A stretch of 64,000 nt of DNA, taken from NCBI GenBank assembly GCA_019916065.1, contig CM034240.1, positions 44,466,026 to 44,530,025 on the forward strand, written 5' to 3'. Below, piece by piece: positions 1 through 12,838 of the stretch. Origin of the DNA: Vitellaria paradoxa (lineage: Eukaryota; Streptophyta; Magnoliopsida; Ericales; Sapotaceae). How positions within the stretch are numbered: position 1 is the first letter of the stretch; every line of letters starts with the position of its first letter. The position numbers and the translations under genes were made by a program. The notes beneath the pieces are model-generated. The model saw only the letters and a list, made by a program, of their open reading frames with translations. It made no database searches and had not been told where the DNA came from.

Positions 1-1044
1 GTGTAGGAGCCGAATTAAATTTCGTTGAGAGAATTTTTTTTTTCTATTTTATATTTTTTTGGGGGGAAGGGGGGGTGGGTGGGGAGGACTTGGTTTTAGC
101 CTTTAGGATTGTAGATTTAAGGTGTCATTCTTTGGGGTTTGAAGGGTTGGTACACCAGAGATATTCTTTTATGGGTTTCTGATTATATTGGGCTTTGGAT
201 AGATATGTAGATTTCTAGTTTAGAGGGGACTCTCTCTCTATTCTGTTGTAATAGGTAGTACAGGGAACAGGTTGGGGAAATTAGAGAATGGGATTTTAAA
301 GACAGTGTATTCGGTTTTGTCAACATTTTGAAGCCATAAAAGTTATAAGATTGAATTCAATTATTGTTGCAAGGATTGGATTGGTGATTTGTATTTTGAG
401 TTGATTACACCAGATTCATTGGAGGAAGCAGTCAAAGTCTTCAATACCTTTGGACTTTGCATGCCTGGTGGTGGTTGGTAAGGGAAGCGGTGTTTCTTTA
501 TTTTGGAATAATTGCTGTTTTGGGGATATAGAAGAATCACTCACAAGTGACAGCATTTTTTTTTTAAAGGTATATACATATGTGTATATATATGTATTTC
601 CATAAGTTATTTTAACAAGGGCAGGCAGGTGGGGCTAAGCCCAGGCTGATGAACTCCACAGGACCATGCGTGAGGCATTCCTTATATTCAGATTTCTGGG
701 ATGCTATTGTTCCTAGATTGGGTGAATATATTATTCATTTATTACACTCAAATTTATCGATATCTAATTGTTTCAAAACTTTTATTTGTAGAAAATTTTT
801 TGCACTATTAAATTTTTTTTTTTGGGTTATATTTACTCCATTAGATAGCCAGGTGGGATCTTATTGTGGCCGTTTAAACTTTAAGTAATAAAATAATGCG
901 AATTCACAAAAGTTGATATTTTCCGACGGTCCAAAAATGTAAAATCATATATTTTGTTTCACGTTCTAATTGAAAAAATTCACTTTTATTTGTTTTATTT
1001 GTAAGATTATAATAAATAATTTATCAAAGAACCAACGAATTTTT

Positions 1045-1385
1045 TGAAACAAGACTCAAATTTAATAAGATACTACAAAAACGTGAATTGTTAGAAAGAG
1101 ATATAAACCATACACACATTTAGACATCTTAATATGGAATGCCTGATCACTGCAACTCTTTGAGTTGATCCCAGACGGAACGGGGCAGCACATAGAAAGT
1201 GTAAAGCATTGAAATGGAGCATGACAGTGGAGCACACCGCCAAGAGCCTTTTTTTTTTTTTTTTTTTGCCTTTTGATTTTTTTTTGGTTGGAAACAAGAT
1301 CCAAACCTATCAAGATACGTAAAAATGTGAATTGTTGAGAAATGACGTAAATCACATACACACTTGGATATGGGATGCTAATAAC
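1045..1385. repeat. Pair of diverged direct repeats, about 95 bp each
   Basis: Two related blocks in the same orientation lie at about 1045-1140 and 1289-1385. Both contain GTGAATTGTT followed by CATACACAC and a GGAATG/GGGATG end. They are separated by about 150 bp that includes a long poly-T run. This may be a remnant of a small retroelement or an old local duplication; I cannot assign a family. Confidence 0.45.
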
Positions 1386-1570
1386 TTACAAATTTGAAAG
1401 TAAGTTTATTTTTTTAATAGAAATATAAAAGAAAATAAGAGGTACTTTTTTTTCTTCTTTAAAAAATAATTATGCGGTCTATTAATATAATATACCAAAA
1501 TAGAAGTTAAAAAAAAATCACAGTGTCAGATACATGTCAACTAAACACAAATAATTTATGTTACAGATGC

Positions 1571-1646
1571 AATTAATTTTTACATTAGGCACAATGGGTC
1601 CTATGAAAAATTAATTTCTACATTAGGTGCAACGTGTTCTATGAAA
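1571..1646. repeat. 38-bp tandem duplication
   Basis: Two adjacent 38-bp units (1571-1608 and 1609-1646) share AATTAATTT, ACATTAGG and CTATGAAA and differ at a few positions. It is a simple local duplication upstream of CLPD with no evident function. Confidence 0.8.
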
Positions 1647-2245
1647 AATTATATACTTAGTGTTTTAATTAATTTTAATTTATTAAAATAAAATTTTTAG
1701 TTTAAAATTTTATTTATTCGAAATTGTCCCTTAAAGATATGAGATTTTTTTAGTTATGAATTGGAATTTAATGGGGGTGAGAGGAAGGGTTTGGATTTCA
1801 GAAAGATAATGTAACGTTGAATGTTTAAAAAAAAAAAAAAAAAAAGAAACCTTGGCAATAAGCTTTAAAAAAATTAGAGAGAGAAAAGAAAAAGAAAAAA
1901 AGATGAGTGCGGAAAAAGGTTGAATCCTTTGGGTAATGAAAATGAAACTGAAACGGTTGGGACAAAATTGCAGAAGAAACAACATTCCGTTACCAACACA
2001 AGAAAAGTGGCCTTTGCTACCTTTCCTTCTTTCTACTCCCATTCCTTTCTTCCTTCCCCCTTCTGGTCCTCCTCCAATTCCCATATATATGTGTATCTGT
2101 ATTTGTATATATTTTGTATATCTATTTGTAGATACACATATACATCATCCCATCTTCTTCTTCTTCTTCACCTCTGGTTCTTTCCCGTGCTTGAGCTAGT
2201 TGTGTTTGTGTTAGTGATAATTCGCGCTCCCTCAATCTCGATTCA

Positions 2246-5200
2246 ATGGAAGCATCGGCGTCATGTTCCTCGCCCCTCTCACTTCACTCCGGGGCTGATT
2301 TCGTTTCGCCTTCTTTCTCTCGGCCCCGTCTCCGCCGCGCCTCCGCCGCATCCCTTCACTGCCACGGCCGCCGCCGGAGATTCCTCTCCCTACAACTCAA
2401 TTGCGCATTTCCTCTATCCACAACCGCACTTGCTATTACAAGTTGTTGCGGCAGTAATTCTTCTTCTTACTTCGGCATTTCACTCCCACACAAGAAGCCC
2501 CTCACCGCCCTTCCTTTATCGTCCTCCTCTAGAAACCCTAATCCCCTGCTCATTTCGGCAGTGTTCGAGCGCTTCACGGAGAGGGCAATCAAGGCGGTGA
2601 TATTCTCCCAAAGAGAAGCCAAAGCCCTGGGCAATGACGTGGTCTTCCCGCAGCATCTTTTGCTTGGTTTGATCGCCGAAAGCCGCGCTCCTGATGGGTT
2701 TCTCGGCTCTGGGATCACCATAGATGCGGCTCGCGAGGTCGTTCGCAGTATTTGGCCTGGCAATGATGGAAGTGATTTTACCTCTGAATCTACTTCAATC
2801 ACCCCTGCAACTGATATGCCATTTTCTATTAGCTCGAAGAGGGTCTTTGAAGCTGCGATTGAGTATTCTAGGATGATGGGTTACAATTTCATTGCCCCTG
2901 AGCACATTGCCATTGGTCTCTTCATGGTTGATGATGGCAGTGCGGGGCGCGTCCTCAAGAGGTATGCATTTGTGATTTTTCTTGAATTGCATGTATAGAA
3001 GTGTTTCTATATATATTTTTACTAGAAGTGTGGACACATAATGTATGTGATTATTGTTACATTTTTTTTAAATAAAATAAAAATTATAAAGAATTTATTT
3101 ATGTAATTTAATTAGGGGTATAAAAATAAAATAATGTGGTGATTAAAACTTTAAAATTTGTAGATTGACTTAGGAGTAGTTTTTAGAAATTATTTGATTT
3201 AACATTTGAATTTGGTGGGAGGGCGAAGGGTGTTTTTAAGAAACTAAAAGTTTCACTAAGATTCAAGCTTCAATAATTTTTTGGCTTCACCAATATCCTA
3301 GTGTTTCCTTTATAATATATATATAGAAATATAGATTTATAATGTTAAGTCACCGAGTATCTCAAAACTTAAAGCTAAATGGGTATATTAAGCTAACTTT
3401 TAACACTCCCCACTTGTGCAACCCCTCTACATCTGAAGTAGAGAGAAAAACAAACAAATCAAACAAAATAGGTGCAACAAAATGTAACCCGTTGCCAAGA
3501 ATAAATGGGGAACAAAAATTAATGGCAATAGGAGGCCGTGGAACCAGAGCTACTTTGGTGCCATGTTAAGTCGCCAATTATTGATAAGCTTAAGTTGGAG
3601 GAAATGAGCCTAATAGTATTATCAAGCTAACTTAACAGATATGCAAATGAATGTGTTTTGTGTTCTACTATCTGTATTAATCTTTCAGTCATTTTATGAG
3701 CTTGACAATGTAGTAGTGTTAAGGGGCTTTATAGTTTGTATTATTCTTTCAGTCATTTTTGTGAGCTTGACAATGCAGTAATGTTAAAAGTCTCTGCTAT
3801 TTGTATTAATCTTTTAGTCTTTTTTATGAGCTTGACAATGTAGTAATGTTAAGGGTTGGTACCCATGCTTGAAAAATCTGAAAACCCCAAATTTTGTTTT
3901 ATTATTATTATTATTATTATTATTGGAAAAAAATATATGTAAATATATGTATTCCTAAAATAGGAGATAGCATAGTCAGTAAAATCTCTTTGATTGAGGG
4001 ATTAGATGAGGATAATTATTTTGTTTTCCTTTTCTGTTGAAGGCATCCTGTGTATATATAGGCAGTATTGTAATCTCTTTTGAGGTATGAAAACAAATTC
4101 TTCTTCTTCCATTCTCTACAATTATTATTGGGTTAGAAAAAATCCGTTGTTCAGATTAAATAAATGGTTTTAAGTAAATTTTATTGATGTGATAGTGATT
4201 GACATTCACTGGTTTGGATAACTAGGGTGTGCCTCTAAATAGTGAAAATGGTTTTTTAGGCGCTATAACTTGCAAATCATTGGCTATTCAGCCACTTGAT
4301 TGTTTCCCAACCTTTCCAACCTTTTTAAAATTTAAATGGTTGGGAAACAGTTCTCCACATGTAGATCTATGACTGTGACCATATGAAGTATTTGTCCTCC
4401 ACTGAAAATTGACAGACCAATAAATCAATTAGCCCTGTTACCCATTGTAATTGAACTTAAAACTGCTAGCTTAGCATTAACCTGTTTGCTTTTAAAAATT
4501 ACGCATTTGTGCTGCTGTTTTGATTTGGAGTTGAGATCATTGACCTACATGACTTATTTATAAACTTTTTGGGTGAATATTGGACTTAGCATTGTGCAAA
4601 AAGAAAATCTGTCATTTAGTCTTTATTGCTTCTCAGCAAGCACTTTTACCATTCATGCACATTTAATAGCTGAAACTTAGGATTGTGGGAGCTGACTATT
4701 TTGCTCACTAATGAATTATTTTTTATAGTTTCGAGTCTGAGTGCAGTCAGCGTACAAGAGATGCTGAACTTTAGGTCCATATGCAGTAAACCCTTGCAGC
4801 ACCCTGCATCTGGGAGGACTAGTACGGGTTAATAGCCTTTAATTTTTGTTATTTACTTTTTGGTGCTAGATAGGTGTGGCATTTTGAATGCATGCAAGGA
4901 GACTAGCAATGGGTCTCCACTTGGAGAAGGAGCATTTCTTTTGAGCATGGTAAAAAAACGATTATTCCATGATAATTTGGAAAGATGAAATGCGGTAAAA
5001 CTAATACTTTCATGAAAAGAATTGATGATTACACAGAAATAAGATGAATTCAGAAGTTCAGGACCAGTCCTGCATGCTTACATGTAGAATTTCACTGACA
5101 AGTGATTTGCAATGTCTTTGCCATGTTTTTTTTTTTAATTCTTTATTAGTGATGATTATTGGCATGCGAAAATAAATGTTAATTTTTTGATATTTAAGAA

Positions 5201-8200
5201 TAAATATGAATGTGACAGATGCTCAGCATGGCTAAGTTTCTATTAGAAATTTGTTGCATCATTCATGATCCAGAAGTAATGCGTCAGCCATCAGGTCTTA
5301 GGATGAAATTCGTTATTGGTAATTTGCCACTTACATGTCCATATTATTATGATTTCAGGCTAGGAGCAAATGTAAATCAATTGGCAGCTGTCGCAGTCCT
5401 GAGACTTCAAGGAGAGCTTGCTAAAGATGGTAGAGAACTACCAGCTGTACCAAAACGGAAACATGAAAAATTATTTCCTTCAAAAGAGGTGATTAGCAGA
5501 TTTTCTGAGAAAGCAAAAAGTAAAGGTTCAAAATTTCTCATTTCTGTCTTTGGTTTCTTTTTGGATTTCTAAGTGCAAACTAGTAGGCAGAATGTTTATT
5601 TCCTTGTTGCTTATGTCCAGGTAAAAGTGCCTTGGCTCACTTTTGTGTGGATCTCAGTACTCGTGCTAGTGATGGACTCATTGATCCTGTGATTGGACGA
5701 GACATTGAAATTCAAAGAATCATTCAAATACTTGGCCGAAGGACGAAAAATAACCCAATTCTTCTTGGGGAAGCTGGAGTTGGGAAAACTGCCATTGCTG
5801 AAGGATTGGCAGCTAATATTGCTCAGGGAAATGTTCCTGTTTCTTGTTGGTGTGTTTTCTCTGCCATAAACGATTGGTGTTACTTTAGGCCATTTCTTTT
5901 GAGTTGGTTAGGTGTTTTCCACTTCTTCTTTTAAAACACCACTCTGTATAACCATTTGATTAGATCTACTGTTTATCAACAGACAAAGCGCATCATGTCC
6001 TTAGATATTGGTCTATTAATCGCAGGCACAAAGGAGAGGGGTGAGCTAGAGGGACGTGTGACTGCATTAGTTAAGGATATAAAGAAGTCAGGTAAACATA
6101 TTTTTGGTGTTATGTTCGGGATCAGAAAATTTTTGTTGTCTCTCAGCAAGATCTGATGACATTGCAAGGTACATCATTCTTTTTATTGATGAAGTCCATA
6201 CAATAATTGGTTCGGGCACAGTTGGACAAGGAAACAAAGGGTCAGGAATTGACATTGCAAATCTACTGAAGCCATCTCTTGGGAGGGGTGAATTACAGGT
6301 GTTGATCTTTGATGATTACCATGCTTCACTGTCTTATGGATTAAAAATTAATAAATGGATAATTTCTCAACCACTGTGCTTAATGTTATGTGTCAGTCTC
6401 TCAAACTTTTCTCGCTTTCCCTTGCCACTCAAGTGTACGGCATCCGCCGTGCATAGGCCCCTTCTTCCCTTCCCTAATGAAAATGTCCACCATCTGCCTT
6501 AGTAGTCCTTTAATAGGGCATTGCTATGGGAGTCGAAACCCAATTTTTGCCACGAACCCCTACAAAGAACGAGCAAGAACGGGACTACAACACTATAACA
6601 AAGGAATTCTCTTTCCATTGATCTCCGGATCCGGAAGTGAATGACCTCCCTTTTGAGCTAACTGCATCGGTTATGCCGACAACAACATATTCTCTAGACA
6701 AAGAAAGCACTAACCTAACAGTTCCTTGAAATTCTCATATTGTACTGTTCTATGGGTACACTTAACACCAACCTAATCTCGATGAATCAAAAGATCAAAC
6801 TTGGACTAGCACATCAAGCAAGAAAACGGGCTGAATGGACTGTCTAGCTCGTGCAATCAATGAATTATTCCTTCGCGTTAGTAAGCTAGTTTTGTAAGCT
6901 AAGGAAGCCTGGTTCTCCGGGCATTACGGTAGGACGGTGGATCGATCATGACGAGAATGGACTTCTCCATAACGTAATAGAAGAGTCACAGTCTTGTATA
7001 AGCATCAATGCCCTTTCACCGCCTTCTCACACTAATGAAAGCCCTTACAGAACAACTACTGCGAGAGCCTTTCCTCGTCAAGGGCGGCTTGTTGTCTTTT
7101 GCACTACATTAGATACATATTATTTAAATTCTATAGTTAATATATGGGACATGAAAATTCCACTTTTTCCCATTTAATAGCACGGGTGATGAAGAATTAC
7201 ACTTGACAGCCTACTTGCTGATCCTTGTTGAAAACAGGGTGCATCCTTACCTACAGCTACAAGTTAGAAGTCATACTTGAACCAAATGCTGGTCCTATGC
7301 TAGAAGGGCAAAAGCAAGTAATTCTTTGGTCTAACAATCTGGCCAACCAAAAATGCAATTATGCAGTTCTTATTTTATGTTATCCTCTAAAGAAGTCTTT
7401 ATTCATCCCTGAATGCTTTTGTCAAACCTTTATCACTGTTGATTTCTCTATCCCACTGAATATCAGAGAGGTTGAGGTGGCACTGATAGAAGAGAAGTTG
7501 AAAAAATACTGTTTAAGATGGTTTGATTATTTTCAACGTAACCTAGAGATGCACCAATAAGGAGAGTTAGGAGATATGAGTAGAAGGTATACCTAAGTTT
7601 ATGTGGTCTCAAATTGCAAAGAAATATCTAATTTCATATAACCTCACCGAAAACATAACCCATGATAGAAAGGAATAGAGGAAGAGGATTCATCTAGTCA
7701 ACCCTTACTAGTTTGAGACCAAGGCTTGTTGAGTTTTCTATATTTTATTTTTCTACCTCAATTAGTTTTAAGTTTTAAATTAACTATTGATGAAAGTAGC
7801 AGTTTTAGCAGCTGGTCTATTTGTGTTAATGAAGTGATGCCACTGCCTGAATTAAAACGCCATGAGTATCTTCTGTCATTTCCTCTATAAGATCTGCTTC
7901 TTATATTAATTGGAGGTCCATGTGTGCATATCATGTTAAAATGGAGTTGAGCATTTTTTGTTATATGGTCCATTTTGTTTCTGCACATTCTTTTCATGAA
8001 TGCTGTAAATCTTGTCAATATTTAAAATGATCTAGATTTCCACTCTTTGCAGTGCATTGCATCTACTACCATGGGTGAGTACAGGACAATTTTTGAGAAG
8101 GATAAAGCATTAGCACGAAGATTCCAACCTGTGTTGATTAATGAACCAAGTGAGGTAATGTAATTTAAAGATTAATTATCGATGTATATATTGGTTGTGT

Positions 8201-11200
8201 TGTAGTTCCAATTATTATATTGATATGTACTTGAACAAATTTATTATATTGATAATTTGATAATAAATATAATATTTCAGGAGGACACAACTAAGATACT
8301 GTTCGGTTTGCGTGAAAAGTATGAGGCCCATCACAAATGTAAATACACACCAGAGGCCTTGAATGCTGCCGTGCACAACTGGCAGTCAGGGTATATTCCT
8401 GACAGGCATCTTCCTGACAAGGCTATTGATCTCATTGATGAGGCAGGAAGTAAAGCCCGTATTGAATCCTTCAAAAGGAGGAAGGAACAGAAAACATGTA
8501 TACTTTCAAAGTCACCGCATGATTACTGGCAAGAGATTAGAGCTATTCAGGCTATGCATGAAGCGGTAATGGCATTAATTCTGTAAACAACATATGTGCC
8601 AATAGCACCAACTATTTGGGATTTTCTAATGGCATCTACTTCATAATTGTCTGAATAGGTCCTCGCAAACAAACTGAATAATGATGACGGTGCTTCTAGC
8701 ATTGAAAATGATAGCAAACTCGCTTTTGCATCTTTTTGTGACACATCTAATGATGACGAGTATGGCTACCACTCTTTGAATTGTGAATGAAGGATGAACA
8801 TGTTAATTTTGAGTTGCTTTGCCTTAATTTTGAAGGGAATTTATCACTTTGTCCACTTTTCAGACCTGTGGTGGTTGGACCTAGTGAAATAGCTGCAGTT
8901 GCTTCAATTTGGTCAGGGATTCGGGTTGAGCAGCTCACTGCTGACGAAAGAATGCTTCTGGTGGGTCTTGATGAGCAGCTTAAGAAGCGTGTTGTTGGTC
9001 AAGATGAAGCAGTTGCGGCAATTTGTCGAGCTGTGAAGAGATCCCGTGTTGGCCTGAAGGACCCCAACAGACCAATTGCAGCAATGCTGTTCTGTGGGCC
9101 AACGGGGGTTGGGAAAACCGAATTGGCAAAAGCTTTGGCAGCATGCTATTTTGGTGCAGTAAGACTTTATGCCTATACCACTTTCTGTTCAATTTAATCC
9201 ATCTTAAAACAATGTTCTCCAAAATAAAACTTTTAGTTATTAGGATAAACCATTAATCTGAATTCTCTTTATTCTAGTAACTGCTGTTTCAACTTGAAGG
9301 CTGGGTGAAGTTTTGAATCACAAATGCATAATTTTATGTGGTAAATGTACAATCTTTCTGTTTGTTTGGACAATTTGAGAAAATTACCAGATTAGGTCAT
9401 ATTAAGTATTTGTTCATAGTATAATGTTTGTCATACTTTAAATACACCTAACAGTTTTTTAGTTAAATTTCACTAATACTGATGTGTGATGCCTGCCAAC
9501 CTGCTCGTGTCTGAATTTCTGAATATAAATGTGTGGGAAAATATCAACTCGAACCAAATCTGCATAAATTATGTGTTATAAAGTACAGAAAAGGAACAGG
9601 AATTAAAAAACAATTACTGCACAGAATGTTATTTTATTTTTTTATATGTATATTGACACTAGTTTTTATTTTATTACAATGATAAAATACTTTAAAACTG
9701 TATCTCCACTCAATCATCGCCTCAAAACCAAACTCCTTATGTTGGATGCCAATCCTTCCTTTACCTTTCAGATCTACAATTGCAATATCATTTCTGTTAG
9801 ATTATGAGATCTGCAACTTCATTTGACCATATACCTTGTGTTGCGTGCTGGCTTTGTTTACAGTATAAAAGAACATGAGCCAAAGATAGCAAGATTTTAT
9901 TGATAATACTGACTTTGCGTTAATATTTAATAATTCAGACACCAGAGGGATAATACCCAATAAATCTATGAAATAGCTTTCCCCAGCCAGTATAACCAAC
10001 ATGCCTAAATTTGTTGGGTGACCTTGTTTTCTTGAGCCTTTGTGCTTTGTTACGATTAATAATAAATTAAAAAAAAAAAAGAGCTAAATGAATTGAGTTT
10101 ACAAATTCTTTTAAAAAGAGTGGATTACATTAATGCCATGTCAAAAACTGGATGACAAGAAGACTTCTTTGTATAGACTAAAGATTTCTTTTTTAGGGTT
10201 ATTGTATAGCTGGATAGGGGCGGTAAAGTGCCGGATATCACTCCGTTTTTGTCTTTCATTGAGCATATGGATACCCTTTTGAGGCTGTTGTCATACATTT
10301 TTATACTGTGGTGGCATCCCCTTGATACTTTTTTAATAAAATTTCTTATCAATAAAAAACAATGGATGACAATAATGGATGACAATGATGCAAAAGAAAA
10401 ATAAACAAACTGAAAAAATTTTAAAATTTTAATGTAGTAAGCATTCAACATCAATATAATTTGTTTTCTTATCTTGTAAGGGTCTGAATACCTATCAAAA
10501 ACAGGAATAAAACCCTGGACTTCACTAATTTCCAAATGATACCATATTGGTGCACCTTGTGACCGTGTTCACTAAATTTCCTGACATTGCATTCCAATTA
10601 ATTTGAATATAAGATTCTTATGGTTTTTTCTCTGGCAGGAATCTGCCATGTTGAGATTGGACATGAGTGAATATATGGAGCGGCATACTGTTAGCAAGTT
10701 AATAGGCTCCCCCTGGTTATGTAGGTTATGGAGAAGGAGGCACTCTCACCGAAGCTATCAGAAAGCAACCTTTCACGGTGTTATTGCTTGATGAAATAGA
10801 AAAAGCCCATCCGATATATTTAATATTCTCCTCCAAATATTTGAAGACGGTCGTCTACTGACTCTCAGGTTTGTGATTGTCTATATTGTGCATCTTTGCT
10901 GAAAAGAAGTGGATTTGGATCCTCTCCATTTCATGCTTGGAATGGAGAGTTCCATTCCATATTGTGGATGGATGCGTGTCACCTCATTAATGGAAAAATT
11001 AATGGTCTAGATATCTACCTCAGTATCTATCTACTTAAAAAAAATAATAAGACACGATTCCACAAGTGTCTGACAGGTTTAATAATATTGGTGAGGGGTA
11101 AGACAAGTGTCCATTATAAAAAATTAATAAGACATGTTTTGACAAGTGTCTAGCATGTCTCAATAGAGTATGTAATAAGAATATGACTCGTGCCCATTAA

Positions 11201-12838
11201 TTTTAAAACCATCATGTTTAGATTTTTTTTTTTTAATTACTTGGTGTGGAAATTCTCACCGTTGATTTCCCATTTATGAGGTGATACACATCAATAATAC
11301 AGAATGGAACTATACATTCCAAGCATGAAAGGAAGAGAATCCTAATCCAAAAAAGATTGCTCAATCAGTACCAACCCCTAAGCAAGGAAAAATAAAGTTT
11401 AAATTTGGAAAGGAGAAAATTTTTTCAATAACCAAGTTGTATGCTTATCTTCTACTTTTTACTTGATTGACGGTGAATCATGATCAAAATCCCTGACTCT
11501 GAGATTCTTTGACAGGGTCGAAGAGTATCATTTAAGAATGCATTGGTGGTGATGACTTCAAACGTGGGTTCCACTGCCATTGCAAAGGGCAAGCACAACT
11601 CCATCGGTTTCTTGATATCTAAGGATGACGAATCAACTTCATATGCTGGATTGAAAGCATTGGTAATGGAAGAACTTAAGGCATACTTCCGACCTGAGTT
11701 GCTGAACAGGATAGACGAGATAGTCGTATTTCGTTCCTTAGAGAAGACTCAGGTTTGTCTCCTAGATGATTGATTGTTTTCGATTATCAGTTCTTTTATT
11801 GTCAGTAGTTTAAATGTTTTAGCCTGGTCCAGTCAAGTTTCACGATGAAGGTTTTAGCAATGGCTTTTCTCAATTAAGAAATTGACAGCTGGGCAAAATA
11901 TGAGCTTTTAATGAACAATGCATGACAGTATAACACGACCCAAAACTGATGGGAGAAAATAAGAATACAAAATGACACGGATATCTTAAATTTTTTTATG
12001 AAATCAACTAATTATTTAACAAGTTTTCAGTAAGTAGTAACTTGAGTTCGAGTCAACTTAGGTTACTGAAGGTTTACCTGATCATTAATTTCAGAACCTT
12101 AGGATTTATCAAGGTACACGCAAGCTAACCTAAACACCCTGGATATAGTGGGAAAAAAAAGGAGTGGCTAATGAGATAGAAATGATGAATCATAAATAGA
12201 GTTCAAGTTCGAAATCATAGATAATTAATACAGATGGAATTGTCCATAATGATAGACAAATTAAAGACTTCCTCAAGATTCTTATTCTTTTTTTTTTACT
12301 TGGTATTTTTGATTTTGAAAATGGGTTGGTTGAATTTGAAATTTACTTATCTTATTGAATAAGTAAACAATTGAATTTGGTTTATTGAAAAGGGAAAAAA
12401 AATAAAACTTGATTTTTTTATACGAATTTGAGATCACTGTGACCATAGAAACTTCTTCCAATCAAACCGAAGTTTTTTTTTTTTTTTTCCCTTTGCTGAT
12501 ATTTCTTTCTCTTGCATTTATTTTAGATGCTCGAAATATTAAAGATAATGCTGCTGGAGGTGAGGAGAAGGGCTGGATCTCTGGGAATTGGTCTGGAGGT
12601 GTCTGAAGCAATAAAGGACCTCATTTGCCAACAAGGTTTTGACAGGAGTTATGGTGCTAGACCTCTTAGAAGGGCAGTCACCCACATCATTGAAGATCCT
12701 TTATGTGAAGCAATTCTTTCTGGAGATTACAAGCCCGGTGACACCGCCCTCATTGATTTGGATGATTCAGGAAACCCAATTGTCACTCATCGGAGTAGTC
12801 AGAATATTTACTTGTCTGATGCAACACCCTTCTTATAG
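2246..12838 (+). CDS. CLPD: Chaperone protein ClpD, chloroplastic (ERD1-type Hsp100/Clp ATPase)
   Basis: Class I Clp ATPase of the chloroplast stroma; the family unfolds substrates for the ClpP protease and is induced by drought and senescence. Coding exons: 2246-2961, 5359-5525, 5621-5849, 5983-6091, 6169-6298, 8053-8154, 8281-8565, 8659-8759, 8864-9158, 10639-10868, 11516-11752, 12527-12838; all junctions fit GT-AG and phases agree. The product is about 972 residues (Arabidopsis ERD1 is about 945). Residues 1 to about 100 are Ser/Arg-rich with few acidic residues, as in a transit peptide. The Clp_N domain begins near FERFTERA (107). NBD1 Walker A GEAGVGKT is near 344 and Walker B LFIDEVH near 414. 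NBD2 Walker A GPTGVGKT is near 692 and Walker [11 protein letters not shown] near 761. GARPLRR lies near the C terminus. Five small indels interrupt the frame: near 5841, 6170, 10709-10713, 10811 and 10855. They look like sequence errors. Confidence 0.93.
3342..3632. repeat. Probable LTR-retroelement relic in CLPD intron 1
   Basis: Two related stretches, at about 3342-3400 and 3562-3632, both start with ATGTTAAGTC(A/G)CC and end with CAAGCTAAC or TAAGCTAAC. The second is preceded by GGTGCCATG. From memory, the wording GATACCATGTTAAGTCACCAA is frequent in plant LTR sequences, so I read this as an old truncated or solo-LTR remnant. No internal coding domain is left. Confidence 0.4.
3665..3855. 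repeat. Three-copy tandem repeat, period about 63 bp
   Basis: Three successive units in CLPD intron 1 contain TGTATTA(A)T, then CTTT(C/T)AGTC, then GAGCTTGACAATG(T/C)AGTA. Copies have diverged by a few bases. A short ATT microsatellite follows at about 3900-3924. Confidence 0.75.
6385..7105. other. Probable organellar (mitochondrial) DNA insertion in CLPD intron 5
   Basis: About 720 bp of markedly higher GC than the surrounding intron, with almost no long A or T runs. The texture matches plant mitochondrial intergenic DNA, for example GGGCATTACGGTAGGACGG near 6918 and TTTCCTCGTCAAGGGCGG near 7071. The edges with AT-rich intron DNA near 6380 and 7105 are abrupt. No intact organellar gene was recognised. 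The mitochondrial origin is an inference from composition and style; a plastid or unrelated unique origin is not excluded. Confidence 0.5.
7460..7740 (+). mobile_element. 3' end of a non-LTR retrotransposon (RTE-like LINE)
   Basis: Translation from about 7467 gives a weak copy of the reverse-transcriptase tail motif IeeKlrxxRLRWFgHvqR: here ALIEEKLKK, then [11 protein letters not shown], followed by stops. Downstream, near 7650-7735, the sequence resembles the usual plant LINE/RTE 3' end (GAAAGGAATAGAGGAAGAGG, then AAGGCTTGTTGAG). Only the terminal part is present, as expected for a 5'-truncated insertion. It lies in CLPD intron 5 in the gene's own orientation and close to the proposed organellar insertion. 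Confidence 0.65.
10895..11360. mobile_element. Foldback/MITE-like inverted repeat in CLPD intron 10
   Basis: Arms at about 10905-11015 and 11230-11350 are inverted copies. Shared words include TTTCATGCTTGGAATG, AGTTCCATTC and CACCTCAT(T/A)AATGG. The centre has repeated GACAAGTGTC words. The outer ends read GGATTTGGATCCTCTC and, on the other strand, GGATTAGGATTCTCTT. A clean target-site duplication was not found. The structure fits a non-autonomous DNA element that can form a long hairpin in the pre-mRNA. Confidence 0.55.

Larger units (their letters stand above)
1..2245. other. Intergenic region upstream of CLPD
   Basis: No credible gene is seen here. Open frames are short, unspliced and have no recognisable domain. 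The stretch holds long poly-T and poly-A runs, a poly-G run near 61-75 and small repeats listed separately. The last 200 bases are likely CLPD promoter and 5' leader: TATA-like runs at about 2083-2120 and a CTT-rich leader at about 2155-2170 precede the ATG. I looked for the CATGTG motif known from the Arabidopsis ERD1 promoter and did not find it. Confidence 0.6.

Noticed and set aside
1062..2084. Several minus-strand frames of 68-117 codons upstream of CLPD
   Set aside because: They run through poly-A/poly-T and pyrimidine tracts, have no domain and no splice context.
10125..10535. 136-codon minus-strand frame in CLPD intron 9
   Set aside because: Low-complexity composition, no recognisable domain; chance frame in an intron.
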